From Actinomadura harenae (GTDB lineage Bacteria > Actinomycetota > Actinomycetes > Streptosporangiales > Streptosporangiaceae), in contig NZ_RFFG01000022.1 of NCBI RefSeq assembly GCF_003696215.1, positions 1-64,000 on the forward strand: a stretch of DNA of 64,000 nucleotides, given 5' to 3'. How positions within the stretch are numbered: the stretch's first letter is position 1; the number at the start of each line of letters is the position of its first letter. The translations under genes were made by a program, and so were the position numbers. The notes under the pieces were generated by a model, which made no database searches, was not told where the DNA came from, and saw only the letters and a list, made by a program, of their open reading frames with translations. Below, one piece after another: positions 44,211-54,108 of this stretch.

Positions 44211-45164
44211 CGACCACGGCTGTGCCGGGTGCTCCAGGTCGCCCGGTCCTCGTTCTACCGGTGGCTGGCCGCGGCCCCGGCCCGGGCGGCCCGCCGCCGG
44301 GCCGACGATGTCCTGGCGGCGCGGATCCGGAAGATCCACAAGGCCGGGGACGGCACCTACGGATCGCCTCGGGTCACCGCCGAGCTGCGGGACCAGGGGC
44401 TGGATGTGAATCACAAGCGGGTCGCTCGGGTGATGCGCGAGCGTGGGATCGTCGGGCTGCACCTGCGTAAGAAGGTGCGCACCACGGTGCCCGAGCCGTC
44501 GGCGACCCCGGTCCCGGACCTGCTGGGCAGGGACTTCACCGCCGAACATCCGAACCAGAGGTATGTCGGTGACATCACCCATCTGCTGACCGGGGACGGG
44601 AGATTCCTCTACCTCGCGACGGTTCTGGACCTGGGATCACGCAGGTTGGCGGGCTGGTTGATCGCCGACCACATGCGCACCGAACTGGTCATGGACGCCC
44701 TGCAGGCGGCGGCCCGAACACGCGGCGGCACCCTGGACGGAGTGATCTTCCACAGCGGCAACGGCGCGCAGTACTGCAGCCGCGAGTTCGAGGACGCCTG
44801 CCGCCGGCTCGGGGTCACCCGTTCCCGCGGCAAGGTCGGCACCAGCGCCGACAACGCCGCCGCCGAGTCCTTCAACGCCACCCTGAAACGCGAGACGCTG
44901 CAAGGCGCCCACCGATGGGCCACAGCCCACCAAGCACGCCTGGCCGTGTTCCGATGGATCACCCGCTACAAAACCCGCCGCCGACACTCCACCCTCGGCC
45001 ACATGTCACCCATCAACTACGAGAAAACCGCAGGTAGCACCCCTACCGCAGCCTTACAACCGTGTCCACATTCAGGGGCAACCCCCGTGGTTCAGCAAAC
45101 CGATCGTGGCGTGTGGGTGGTGCGGTCGGCTCCCGGGATTGGCCTGGTTCGGACACGTTATTGA
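44211..45164 (+). pseudogene. IS3-family OrfB transposase remnant with lost catalytic Asp
   Basis: 311 codons from the first ATG (44229) of an rve-type integrase (RYVGDITHLLTGDGRFLYLA, SADNAAAESFNATLKRE, YKTRRRHSTLGHMSPINYE). The usual HSDxGxQY is HSGNGAQY here, so the second catalytic Asp is Gly. The OrfA gene and the OrfB N-terminus are missing; the frame starts right after the IS630 right flank, and no matching part is found on the left of IS630. The last ~35 codons beyond NYEKTAG are probably read-through. Inactive. Confidence 0.85.
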
Positions 45165-45259
45165 TCTTGCCGTGGTGGGGGTGGTCTCTGAGATTCTGTG
45201 TTGCCGTCGCGCGCTCGGGCCGGGGGCGTCACCGTGCGCGGGCCGACGAGGAGACCTTC

Positions 45260-46597
45260 ATGCGCGTGCGCCGCTTTGGCGTTGTTCTCACTGTCACTTC
45301 GGTCGGTGTGGGTTCGCTGGCATCCGGCACCGCCCTGGCCGCGCTGGCGCGGTCAGGTGTTGTGACGCAGATCGTGGAGACGGCGGCGAGCACCGACCAT
45401 CTCGACTACGACCACCGACAGGTCACGCTGTCGGGAAGGCTGATGCAGCAACAGGCGGACGGGACGCTGGCGCCGTTGCCGGAGCACACGGTCCGCGTGT
45501 TCGCGGGTAACTACTCGCGGGACGAGGCGAGCACCGACGCCGACGGCCGTTTCACGGTCACCATGATCGATCCCGGCTACCGGGTGCTGACCGCCTGCAG
45601 CGACGACGACGACACCTACGCCGAGAGCTGCGCCGACTACCGGTTCACCATCACGCAACGCCCGACCCGGCTCAGCCTGAACCCGCTCCCCGCAAGCTCC
45701 AAGTTGGGCAGCTGGGTGAGCGTGTCCGGGCATGCCGAGGTGCTCACGTCCGCCGGATGGGGTCCGATCGCCGGTGTGATCGGCGTGGCAGCGCTGAACT
45801 CACCCCTCAACAACCTCGGCGCCATGCGGGTCGAGGCCGACGGCGGGTTCTCCGGCAAGATCCAGATTCGGGACGGCGCGAGCTGGGCGGCGACCCTGTA
45901 CCCCGACGCGTTGGAGTACGACCAGCGGAACTCCACCCCGCCGACGCCGATCCGTACCGTCCACCCGACGTCGACCTGGCTCTATGCGCCGCAGAGCCGC
46001 CCTGTTCCGGGACGGCCGTTCAACTTCCGGGTGTCCACCGATGCCATGCGCTTCCAGGACGCGCAGTACGAACTCCTCGCGCCGTGGCCTTTGCCCGACG
46101 AGCCGTTCAAGCTGTACTTCCGCCCCGACTCCGGCGGCCAGCCCCGGCTGATCGCCTCGGGCCGGACCGGCCGAGACGGTGACGCCTTGATCGCCCACAC
46201 GCCGAAGGTGGGCGAACGCGGGACATGGTTCGCGCGGATCGACCCGAGCGGCGACCTGACCGGCTCCGTATCCACCAACGTGCACCTGGACGTCCGGTAC
46301 GCCACGACGTTGCGGCTGTCCGCCAAACCCGACCCGGTACGGAAGGGACGCCGACTCACCGCGCATGGGACGCTGCTCGCGCCCGGTGGGAAGGCCCTCG
46401 GCAAGCGCACGGTGAAGATCTACTTCCAGGCGCGCGGATCGAAGAAGTGGGTCGGCATGGCCACCGTCCACACCGACGCCCACGGCGCCTTCACCCGAAC
46501 CTTCACCGCCAAGCAGGACGGCACCTGGCACGCGGCATTCGCCGGCGACACCCTCGACCTGCCCGTCCAGGCCGCCGACTACGTCGACGTCCGCTGA
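45260..46597 (+). CDS. Secreted multi-domain Ig-like protein
   Basis: 445 aa. Starts at ATG 45260 with GAGGAG seven bases upstream and a signal peptide (MRVRRFGVVLTVTSVGVGSL, cut near ALA). The mature protein looks like four or five beta-sandwich repeats with phrases such as DHRQVTLSGRLMQ, GSWVSVSGHAEV and RKGRRLTAHGTLLAPGGKAL. Each ends in a pattern like TDADGRFTVTM or TDAHGAFTRTF, typical of bacterial Ig-like/carboxypeptidase-regulatory domains. Two Cys (TACSDD and ESCAD) may form a disulphide. Its binding target is unknown. It lies between two insertion sequences. Confidence 0.78.
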   Translation: MRVRRFGVVLTVTSVGVGSLASGTALAALARSGVVTQIVETAASTDHLDYDHRQVTLSGRLMQQQADGTLAPLPEHTVRVFAGNYSRDEASTDADGRFTVTMIDPGYRVLTACSDDDDTYAESCADYRFTITQRPTRLSLNPLPASSKLGSWVSVSGHAEVLTSAGWGPIAGVIGVAALNSPLNNLGAMRVEADGGFSGKIQIRDGASWAATLYPDALEYDQRNSTPPTPIRTVHPTSTWLYAPQSRPVPGRPFNFRVSTDAMRFQDAQYELLAPWPLPDEPFKLYFRPDSGGQPRLIASGRTGRDGDALIAHTPKVGERGTWFARIDPSGDLTGSVSTNVHLDVRYATTLRLSAKPDPVRKGRRLTAHGTLLAPGGKALGKRTVKIYFQARGSKKWVGMATVHTDAHGAFTRTFTAKQDGTWHAAFAGDTLDLPVQAADYVDVR

Positions 46598-46810
46598 CTC
46601 ACCCGCAAGACGCTTGGATGCGCGCCCACGTGGTGAGCAGACTCGCCAGGGCAGAACGACGACGCTGGTACCTCAGATGTATGGGCGACCCGTGTCGGCG
46701 ATCGTTTCGAATTCGATCAGGAAGAGCGTTTTGCTCGAGTGAGCCGAACGCCCGGAGCAGGCCCTGGGGCTGTCCACAGGCTGCTGTGTCATGCCCGCAG
46801 TATCACCGAA

Positions 46811-46854
46811 CCCGCCGACAGAATCTCGAGCAGTCATGGGGTTCTGTCGGTGGG
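46811..46854. terminator. Long hairpin downstream of the Ig-like protein gene
   Basis: CCCGCCGACAGAA (46811-46823) pairs with TTCTGTCGGTGGG (46842-46854): 13 pairs with one G-U, loop 18 nt. No U-run follows, as is common in actinomycetes. It lies 214 bp after the stop of the secreted-protein gene and could terminate that transcript. Otherwise the 46.6-46.96 kb gap shows no gene. Confidence 0.4.
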
Positions 46855-46964
46855 GGATCAAGCCCGTTAGCCCAACCCCGATCCCCCTACCCGCCGTCGT
46901 CCTGCCATTCTCGATGACGTGACCCCAGCGTCATGTGCAGCCGGTGAGTGTCGCTGGGGGGATC

Positions 46965-47990
46965 ACTGAGGTTTTCTCTGCAAGATCGATTCGGACAGTG
47001 ATGCTTTCCTTGGCATGAACAGGCATGGTCGGGCAGACACGCGGACGCAACACAACGGTCCGTAACAAGCGTGGAGCCCCCCGGTAGGACGGTCTCACCA
47101 CAAGATCTCGTCCACCGCCGAAAGGCTCCACCTGGTCATCTACCCTGCCATGCTCGACGTCTCGCGTGAACTGATCCGGTACGTGGCCGGCCTGCTGCGC
47201 GCCGAACGCAAGGCCCGCGGCACACGGAAGGGCACCCGGGCGCTGAGCTGCCGGGTTCAAGCGGTGTTCGTGATCGCCTGGTTCCGCGACCGGCCCAACC
47301 TGCACCGGCATGGCAAGGCGTTCGGGATCTCCCAGGCAACCGCCTACCGGTACCTGCACGAGGTCATCGACGTCCTGGCCGACCAGGCCCCGAGCCTGCA
47401 CGAGGCACTCGAACGCGCCGACACCGACGGCGTGACGCACCTGATCCTGGACGGGAAGATATTCGACACCGACCGGTGCCGCCTGACCACCACCAGCGTG
47501 AAGGGCGAACAGATCGATTCCTGGTACTCGGGAAAGACCCACGACTTCGGCGGCAACGTCCAAGCGCTCTTCGAGCCCGATGGCCTCCCGATCTGGACCA
47601 GCGACGTCGAGCCAGGCCACACCGTCGACATCACCGCCGCCCGCGCCCACGTGCTCCCGGCCGCACGCCCCGGCGGCGGGCCCACCACCGATCGGCTGCC
47701 GATCCTGGCCGACCCCGGCTACGACGGAGCAGGCCACGGCGTCCATGTCCCGTTCAAACAACCCGCCGACGACGGCGAACCGCACGTCGACAACCGCACC
47801 TACAACGCCCTACTGCGCGCCCTGCGCAGCCTCGGCGAACGCGGCTTCGCCCTCCTGGTCGAACGCTGGACCACGCTCCAGCACATCACCCTCAGCCCCA
47901 GCCGGATCGGCGACCTCGTCCGCGCCGCACTCGTCCTGGTCCATTTTGAACACCGCCGGATCACCAGAAAGTCGCTGAGAAAACGTCACT
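46965..47990 (+). mobile_element. IS5-like insertion sequence, about 1.03 kb
   Basis: Imperfect terminal inverted repeats: left ACTGAGGTTTTCTCTGCA at 46965, and the complement of the right end AGTGACGTTTTCTCAGCG from 47990, about 14 of 18 identical. The transposase gene starts inside and its frame runs past the right repeat into flanking DNA. No clear target duplication was found, so the exact ends are approximate. Confidence 0.6.
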
Positions 47991-48055
47991 ACCGCCCACA
48001 CATGGCCCACGTGGTGCCCCATTGGCGATCCCATCGGATCCGGGTGGGCGGATAG
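47150..48055 (+). CDS. IS5-type (DDE_Tnp_4) transposase
   Basis: 301 codons. Helix-turn-helix region GKAFGISQATAYRYLHEVID, then a DDE domain: ILDGKIFDTDR, KTHDFGGNVQALF, LADPGYDGAGHGVHVPFK and ALVLVHFEH near the natural end. The ~30 residues beyond that are encoded outside the right inverted repeat and belong to flanking DNA (repeat copy B), so the native stop was probably lost or the insertion truncated the 3' end. Otherwise intact. Confidence 0.85.
   Translation: MLDVSRELIRYVAGLLRAERKARGTRKGTRALSCRVQAVFVIAWFRDRPNLHRHGKAFGISQATAYRYLHEVIDVLADQAPSLHEALERADTDGVTHLILDGKIFDTDRCRLTTTSVKGEQIDSWYSGKTHDFGGNVQALFEPDGLPIWTSDVEPGHTVDITAARAHVLPAARPGGGPTTDRLPILADPGYDGAGHGVHVPFKQPADDGEPHVDNRTYNALLRALRSLGERGFALLVERWTTLQHITLSPSRIGDLVRAALVLVHFEHRRITRKSLRKRHYRPHMAHVVPHWRSHRIRVGG
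47992..48055. repeat. 64-bp dispersed repeat, copy B
   Basis: CCGCCCAC at the left end and GTGGGCGG near the right end are perfect inverted repeats. The whole block is about 80% identical by eye to 37523-37585. It abuts the right end of the IS5-like element. Confidence 0.5.
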
Positions 48056-48110
48056 CCGCTCAAACATGCAACCTCTATCCCCTACCGGATCGCCGAGGCG
48101 GCAGCTCGGT

Positions 48111-51059
48111 TTACGAGCGATAATGCTTCCCTTCAGCACGTTGATCGGATTCGCTGTTGGGTATCGAACCAGCTCGTTGGCGGCGTGACTCACTCCGTTC
48201 GGCCGCCTGGAGGTCGCGTTTGGCCAGGCCCTCCAAGCCGTGCTCCAGGTGCAGGTCGGCGACGGCACGTAGGGCACGCGACTGGACGTGCAGGTTGTTG
48301 GCCTGCTCTGCGAGATCCATGGCTTCGAACAACAGGGGGTATGCGTCGTCGGAATTGCAGAGCCGCGCGTGCGTCTCGCCGAGGCCTGTGAGAATGTAGG
48401 CCATTCCGAGAGTGTCGCCGATCGTGGCGGCAATGCGAAGGGCGGACCTGAACGCGGAAGCTGCCGCTTCCAGATCGGCTCTTCGGACGAAGTTCTGCGC
48501 CAGATCGTAGTGGACTTTCGCCTGCCCGCACATGTCCTTGCTTCGCTCGAACAGGTCGAGCGACTGCCGCAGTGCTTCGGTCGCCTCGGCCGGTTGGTTC
48601 AGGAACGTCTGGCAGCGGCCGAGGTCCATCCACAGCTCGCCGAGCGTCCGTTCGTTGGCTGGTTTCAGAGCGAAGCCGCGCTTGCAGGCCAGTTGGGCGG
48701 CGAGGTGGTCGCCCCGGAGCCGGTGCGCACCGCTGAGCAGCACCATCGCTGCGGCCTGCCCCTCGATGTGCCCGAGGTTGCTGAACAGCTTCGCCGAGTG
48801 CCGTAGGTAGTTCCCAGCCTCGACATAGTTGCGCAGCACCAGCGCCCGGTAGCCTAGCGAGTGCAGCAAGGTGGCCTCGCCTTCGGGGATGTCCGCCTTC
48901 CGAACCGCCGCGAGAGCGATCGTGTGTGAGCGGTGCCACAGGTCGAAGTAGCCAGCCGTCTCGAGCCCGGCCTGCGGCGCGGCCGCTAGTTCCCAGCAGC
49001 CCTCGCCGAGTCCGACCTCGGCGGCCCGCTGCACCATTTGCGCGATATGCGGCAGCCGCGAGGCGAACCACTCGGCGGCCGAGCCGTCGATCTCCATGGA
49101 TGCGTCGTTTGGGGACCACCGGGGCGTGCTCCCAGCCAGGGCGCGTTCGAGCGGCCCGTGCATCGTCGCATATGCCGCGTCCATCAGGGCCAGCTGCGCG
49201 CCGAGCGCCCGGTTGAGAGCAGCGAGTAGATCGTCCGGGTCGCCGTCGCTCAGCGCGCGTTCGCGTGCGTAGGCCAAGACTAGGTCGTGGATGCGGCCGT
49301 GGAAGTTCGGGGCCGTCCCTGTCACCGTCAGCAGATGCGCCTCGGCAAGCTCGTCCAGCAGGTTCACGACATGGCCGATGGTGCTGTCGGCCAGCGCGGC
49401 GGCCGTCCAATCGCTGACTTCGTTCGCGCCGAGGTGGCCGAGGGCCTGCATCAGCGCCTGCGCCGCGGGCGAGAGGAACTGGTAGCCGAGCTCGAAGCAG
49501 TTGCGGACGTCTCGCCCGTCGATTTCCAGGACGGTCAGCCGACGGTTGATGTCCTCCAGCCGGTCGGCGAGATGCATCAGGTCCCAGTGTGGATGGGTGG
49601 CCAGGCGGGCGCATGCGAGGTCCAGTGCCAAGGGCATGCCGCTGCAAAGCCGGATCAGCCGCCTGAGGTCGGTGTCGTTGTCGGGGCCCGCCGTGCGTTC
49701 GTCCCCGACCCTGTCGGTGATCAGGGTGTGCGCCTCCCTCTGGCTCATCGGGCCGAGGATGATGTGATCACCCCGCATGCCAGCCATCGGGGCGCGGCTC
49801 GTCACAAGGACCGCGCAGTCCGGATCGCCCGGCAGCAACGGCAGAACCTGCGTGGACAGGGATGCATCGTCCAAGACGATCAGTACCCGTTTGCCGGTCA
49901 CTGCGGCGCGGAACACCTCCGCCTTGGCCTCCAGCGCGGTCGGCACCTCCGTCACACCGAGGAAGGCGAGGAACCGGGCGAGGACGTCGCCCGCCGACGC
50001 GGGGTGCGGCTGCGCGCCTGAAAGATAGGCGTAGAGCCTGCCGCCCGGATAGTCGTCCGCGAGCCGGTGCGCCGCCTCGATCGCCAGCGTGGTCTTGCCG
50101 TATCCGCCCGGCCCACTGATCACGACGATCGGCAGGTGGCTCCGGTCGTGGGCGGTCAGAGCTCGTTGGATGAGCGCGAGCTGCTCTGACCGGCCGATCA
50201 TCCCGTGCGGGCGCGCCGGAAGGTTATCCGGGGCGAGGACGCTAGAGACCGGTGGAGCTGTATTGGTGTCCGTGTTGTCTCCCCAGCCAGGGCTCTGGGT
50301 GGACACAGGCGAACGCTGCGAAGGAATTCCGAGCAGATCCGGGTCCATGTTCAGGATGCGGATCTGGAGCTGGCTGAGTTGCGGGGATGGCTCAATGCCG
50401 AACTGCTCGCGGACATGGTCGCGGTAGTCGGAATACACCTCCAGCGCCTCGCTCGTCCGGCCAGAGCGGACCAGCGCCCGCATCAGCAGGCCGCGCGGTG
50501 TCTCCCGTTGGGCGTGATTGTCGATGAGCTCGTACAGCTCACCGATCAGGTCCTGGTGGTGGCCGAGGGCAAGACCAGCGGTGATCTTGCGTTCGAGCGC
50601 GACCAGCCGCATCTCGTCCCACTGCGCGGCGGCGGCCCGGAACACCGTTCCGCCCAGGTCGGCGAGGGCGGGGCCGCGCCACAGTCGCAGGGCGCGTTCG
50701 AGCGTGCGGCATGCCTCGGCAGGATCCTGCCGGTCGGCCGTCCGGACCAGCGCGCGAAATTCGCCCGCGTCCACCAGTTCCGGTTGGACCGCGATCCGGT
50801 AGCCGCTTGGCCGGGTCTCGATCAGTCCGCGCTGCCCGGCGAGTGCTTGACGTAGCAGCTTGGCAGCCGTCTTCGGGGTGCTCCCAACGCTCTCTGGGAG
50901 CTCCGAGTCGTAGAACGCCCTGATCAGCTCCCGTGATGGCACGACCTCGCCTGGATGGAGGAGCAAACGTGCCAGCAATGCCCGCGGTCGCCATCCCCCG
51001 AGCGGCAACTCAACGTCGTTGTCCCAGGCTGTGACCGGCCCCAAGATTCCGAAACGCAA
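48111..51059 (-). CDS. AfsR/SARP-family transcriptional activator
   Basis: About 982 aa. OmpR-type winged helix (LRFGILGPVTAW, LARLLLHPGEVV, LLRQALAGQRGLIET) and BTAD domain (EFRALVRTADR to EQFGIEPSPQL) cover residues ~1-250. An NB-ARC ATPase starts at ~320 with P-loop SGPGGYGKTTL and RVLIVLDDASL. The C-terminal third has TPR-like repeats. This is the AfsR layout of pathway activators in actinomycete secondary metabolism. Start is TTG 51059, with AAGGAG seven bases upstream; an earlier TTG lacks one. It diverges from the radical-SAM gene with 281 bp between, so it very probably activates that cluster. Confidence 0.92.
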   Translation of the reverse strand: MRFGILGPVTAWDNDVELPLGGWRPRALLARLLLHPGEVVPSRELIRAFYDSELPESVGSTPKTAAKLLRQALAGQRGLIETRPSGYRIAVQPELVDAGEFRALVRTADRQDPAEACRTLERALRLWRGPALADLGGTVFRAAAAQWDEMRLVALERKITAGLALGHHQDLIGELYELIDNHAQRETPRGLLMRALVRSGRTSEALEVYSDYRDHVREQFGIEPSPQLSQLQIRILNMDPDLLGIPSQRSPVSTQSPGWGDNTDTNTAPPVSSVLAPDNLPARPHGMIGRSEQLALIQRALTAHDRSHLPIVVISGPGGYGKTTLAIEAAHRLADDYPGGRLYAYLSGAQPHPASAGDVLARFLAFLGVTEVPTALEAKAEVFRAAVTGKRVLIVLDDASLSTQVLPLLPGDPDCAVLVTSRAPMAGMRGDHIILGPMSQREAHTLITDRVGDERTAGPDNDTDLRRLIRLCSGMPLALDLACARLATHPHWDLMHLADRLEDINRRLTVLEIDGRDVRNCFELGYQFLSPAAQALMQALGHLGANEVSDWTAAALADSTIGHVVNLLDELAEAHLLTVTGTAPNFHGRIHDLVLAYARERALSDGDPDDLLAALNRALGAQLALMDAAYATMHGPLERALAGSTPRWSPNDASMEIDGSAAEWFASRLPHIAQMVQRAAEVGLGEGCWELAAAPQAGLETAGYFDLWHRSHTIALAAVRKADIPEGEATLLHSLGYRALVLRNYVEAGNYLRHSAKLFSNLGHIEGQAAAMVLLSGAHRLRGDHLAAQLACKRGFALKPANERTLGELWMDLGRCQTFLNQPAEATEALRQSLDLFERSKDMCGQAKVHYDLAQNFVRRADLEAAASAFRSALRIAATIGDTLGMAYILTGLGETHARLCNSDDAYPLLFEAMDLAEQANNLHVQSRALRAVADLHLEHGLEGLAKRDLQAAERSESRRQRAGSIPNSESDQRAEGKHYRS

Positions 51060-51340
51060 GACGTGACTCCTTGTGGCGGACAGGTTCAATTACGCACTTT
51101 ACAGAAGCGGTCCATAACATTCAACGGATCCGGCTACCAGAGAGACACCGAGGTGACACCGGGCCGGTTCGCCGCAGCCGATCCGGACACCCAATGGACA
51201 CTGGCCGATCGACTGTTGACCGTAGTCTTCTCCCGGCAGGAAGCGTGAACTCATCGCCCCCTGCCTTGCATGCCGGAGTGACGGAAGGCCCACACCACGA
51301 GCGGCGGACGGGTCTGCGAGAACCTGAAGAGGTGCATCGA

Positions 51341-52840
51341 ATGGGCGTGAATTCCGAGTTCCCCACTTTCCGAGAGGTCGCCGATGAGGCGCATTCGGCA
51401 GTGGCCGGACTCCCCCTGGAAACACTGAAAACCCTAGGCATCCTCCAGTCAGTAGAGAACTACTACCTCATCGGCACCTACCCGCCGCTGAAGGCCATGG
51501 GGACCGTTGAACCCATGGACTTCCTGCCGCAGGCCACCGACTCGTGCAACATCTACCTGCACATTCCGTTCTGTGAGCAGAGATGCACCTTCTGTCATTT
51601 TGCGAAGGAGATCCTGCCGCGCGAGCAGCGCGTTGAGCGGTACCTCCGCGCGCTGTACCGCGACCTCGCCGTGGTGAGTGAGGCGACAGGCCACCCATAC
51701 GCCGCGACCGTGTATTTCGGCGGCGGTACCCCGTCCTATCTGAACGCCCGCCAGATCACCGAGGTGTTTCACCGCCTGCGCTCCGCGATCGGCTTCACCT
51801 CGGAGGCCGAAACGACCTTCGAACTCCACCCCAGCGTCATTGACGCTCCCGACTACGAGGAGCGGCTCGACGCCATCGCCGATGCGGGAGTGAATCGATG
51901 GGTCTTCGGTGTCCAGTCCATGGAAGACCGGATCCTTGCCAAACTCAACCGCGGGCACACGGCTGCGCACGTCCATCGGCTACTGGGAATGCTTGACGCG
52001 CGTGGCGTGGACAACCTGTCCGTGGACCTGATCTTCGGACTGCCTTACCAGACTCTCGAGAACTGGTACACGAGCCTCCGTGACCTCATCTCGGCCGGGG
52101 TGACGAAATTCAATATCTTCCCGCTGATGTTCAAGCAGGCCGACCCGATCTCTGCGCACTATCGAAAGAATCCAAAGATCTTCCCGGGAAACCGCGAGCG
52201 GCTGCTCATGCACTTCGCCACCGAGGTGATCATGAAGAGTCTCGGCTTCCGGCGAGGTCCGCTCTTCTACTATGCAAAGGGTGAACAGCATTCACGCCAG
52301 CAGGAGAACAAGTTTGACTCCATCGAGGACGTCAATCTGCTGCCGTTCGGTGTCTCCGGCTTCGGTTATGTCGGTCACACCCAGTACTACAACCAGTGCA
52401 CCATCGATTCATATATTTCGGCGGTCGAACGCGATCAGCCACCGGTGTGGCGAGGCATCAAGCTTGATCTCGAGGAGCGCATGCGCCGTTCAGTCATGTT
52501 CACTCTCCGCTCCGGCGGCATCCGCCGTGACGACTTCCAGCAGCGCTACCGTGTCGATCCCATCGACCGGTTCGGCGCGGAACTGGCCCCGTTTATCGAG
52601 AACGGGCTCCTAGAAGTGAGTGACACAGATATATCGGTGACCGACCAAGGCGCTCCCTTCGCCGACAGCATCGCCATCGAATTGGCGAGTTCGGTCGTCC
52701 GTGAGCGCATTCGCTCGACCAACCACCTCATCATCGACCTCAAACACGACCCGCTCGATCGCTTCGACTTCTCGCCGATCGAACGTGACCCGGTCGGGGC
52801 CGCGGTGTCCCCGCTCCCCGATGCCCCCGACGTGGCCTGA
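51341..52840 (+). CDS. HemN-like radical SAM enzyme
   Basis: 499 aa. The iron-sulphur motif is Cys78-x3-Cys82-x2-Cys85 in HIPFCEQRCTFCHF. GGGTPSYL, FGVQSMEDRILAKLNRGH and SVDLIFGLPYQT follow, all HemN/HemW hallmarks. A C-terminal HemN_C-like region continues to the end. Members outside haem synthesis act as methyltransferases or cyclopropanases in natural-product pathways. A true oxygen-independent coproporphyrinogen oxidase is unlikely here given the neighbours. Start at ATG 51341, with AAGAGG eight bases upstream. First gene of a plus-strand cluster, 26 bp before the ATP-grasp gene. Confidence 0.88.
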   Translation: MGVNSEFPTFREVADEAHSAVAGLPLETLKTLGILQSVENYYLIGTYPPLKAMGTVEPMDFLPQATDSCNIYLHIPFCEQRCTFCHFAKEILPREQRVERYLRALYRDLAVVSEATGHPYAATVYFGGGTPSYLNARQITEVFHRLRSAIGFTSEAETTFELHPSVIDAPDYEERLDAIADAGVNRWVFGVQSMEDRILAKLNRGHTAAHVHRLLGMLDARGVDNLSVDLIFGLPYQTLENWYTSLRDLISAGVTKFNIFPLMFKQADPISAHYRKNPKIFPGNRERLLMHFATEVIMKSLGFRRGPLFYYAKGEQHSRQQENKFDSIEDVNLLPFGVSGFGYVGHTQYYNQCTIDSYISAVERDQPPVWRGIKLDLEERMRRSVMFTLRSGGIRRDDFQQRYRVDPIDRFGAELAPFIENGLLEVSDTDISVTDQGAPFADSIAIELASSVVRERIRSTNHLIIDLKHDPLDRFDFSPIERDPVGAAVSPLPDAPDVA

Positions 52841-52866
52841 TTCCAGCCCAGAGAGGGAAGTGTCTC

Positions 52867-54108
52867 ATGTTCCCGTCCGGGAGCCCTACCAGGCCATTAC
52901 TGATTCTGGTCAGTCCCATGTCTGAGCTCACACGCGGATACATGCTGGAGTCCGTTGTCAAGGAGTACCGCATCTGGATTTTCCAGGATGAGGATATCTC
53001 CCAGGCCGAGCGGAGACTCGCCGGGCACACTGCCGTGGACACACTGAACGCCGACGCGATGATCGAAGCGGCACGGGGAATCCCCGCTGACGGCGTCCTC
53101 TGCTGGGACGAGACGCGCATCTTGTCGTCTGCACGGCTCGCGGAGGCGCTGGGCCTTTCGACCGTGCCGAGCGGCGTCATCGCGACCTGCCGCGACAAGT
53201 TGGCCACCCGGCAGGCCCTCGAACTGTGCGGTGGTCCCACCGTCGCGGCCGTCGCGACAGGCGATGTTCGGGACGCGTTGGCTGCCGCAGACCGGATCGG
53301 CTACCCGGTCGTCCTCAAGCCGCGCGCCCTGGTGGGCAGCAACGGGACGACGCTGGCGACAGACCCGGGGCGGCTCGCGGCCGCCTTCGACGCGGTCGCC
53401 ACCCGGACCATGCGCGAGGTGCGCGAGCGGTTCGCGGAGTCGGTGGTGGTCGAGGAGTACTTGGACGGTCCTGAGATCAGCGTGGACAGTCTGTGCTGGG
53501 ACGGCGACGTCACCCCTGTTTTCATCGCCCGCAAGCACCTTGCCTATCCTCCGCACTTCGAGGAGGTCGGGCACACCGTGGCCGCCACCGACTCGCTGCT
53601 GCGCGATCCTGGCCTGCTCCAGGCACTCTCCGAGGTCCATGCTGCGGTACGGATGCGGCGCGGGTGGACGCACACCGAATGGCGGCTCACTGCGCGCGGG
53701 CCGCGCCTGGTCGAGATCAACGCGCGCAGTGGCGGTGACCTCATCCCGTACCTCGGCCGGCTGGTGACCGGGGTGGACGCGGCGTTGGTCGCCGCGTCCC
53801 TGGCGCTCGGGGAGCGGCCGGACCTGCGGATTCGCCCGGACGGGGCGGCGGCGATCCGGTTCCTCTACCCCGAGCGGGACACCATCGTCGGCTCGGTACA
53901 GATCAACCGTTCGCGACTGCCCGCCGCCGTGGAACGACTGGAGATCCTGGCTTCCCCCGGGCAACGGCTGCTACTCCCTCCGAGCACCCACGTCACGTGC
54001 CGTTACCTGATGGTGATCGTCACCGGCCGCTCGCCGGCCGAATGCGCCAACGTCCTGGATGCCGCGGAGGACGCCGTGACCCTGATACCGGCGGAAGGCG
54101 CAGCATGA
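52867..54108 (+). CDS. ATP-grasp ligase
   Basis: 413 aa. An N-terminal pre-ATP-grasp part with VLCWDETRI is followed by the ATP-grasp core: IGYPVVLKPRALVGSNGTTL binds the nucleotide, VVEEYLDGPEISVDS and RLVEINARSGGDLIPYL supply the metal-binding acidic/Asn residues. It resembles L-amino-acid ligases and carboxylate-amine ligases, which join an amino acid to another amine through an acyl phosphate. It overlaps the next gene by 4 nt. In this context it most likely builds a dipeptide or amide of an unusual amino acid; substrates cannot be read from the sequence. Confidence 0.88.
   Translation: MFPSGSPTRPLLILVSPMSELTRGYMLESVVKEYRIWIFQDEDISQAERRLAGHTAVDTLNADAMIEAARGIPADGVLCWDETRILSSARLAEALGLSTVPSGVIATCRDKLATRQALELCGGPTVAAVATGDVRDALAAADRIGYPVVLKPRALVGSNGTTLATDPGRLAAAFDAVATRTMREVRERFAESVVVEEYLDGPEISVDSLCWDGDVTPVFIARKHLAYPPHFEEVGHTVAATDSLLRDPGLLQALSEVHAAVRMRRGWTHTEWRLTARGPRLVEINARSGGDLIPYLGRLVTGVDAALVAASLALGERPDLRIRPDGAAAIRFLYPERDTIVGSVQINRSRLPAAVERLEILASPGQRLLLPPSTHVTCRYLMVIVTGRSPAECANVLDAAEDAVTLIPAEGAA

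Noticed and set aside
51341..52840. Housekeeping oxygen-independent coproporphyrinogen oxidase
   Set aside because: HemN-like, but embedded between an AfsR activator and ATP-grasp, transporter and deacylase genes; a haem role is not supported by context.
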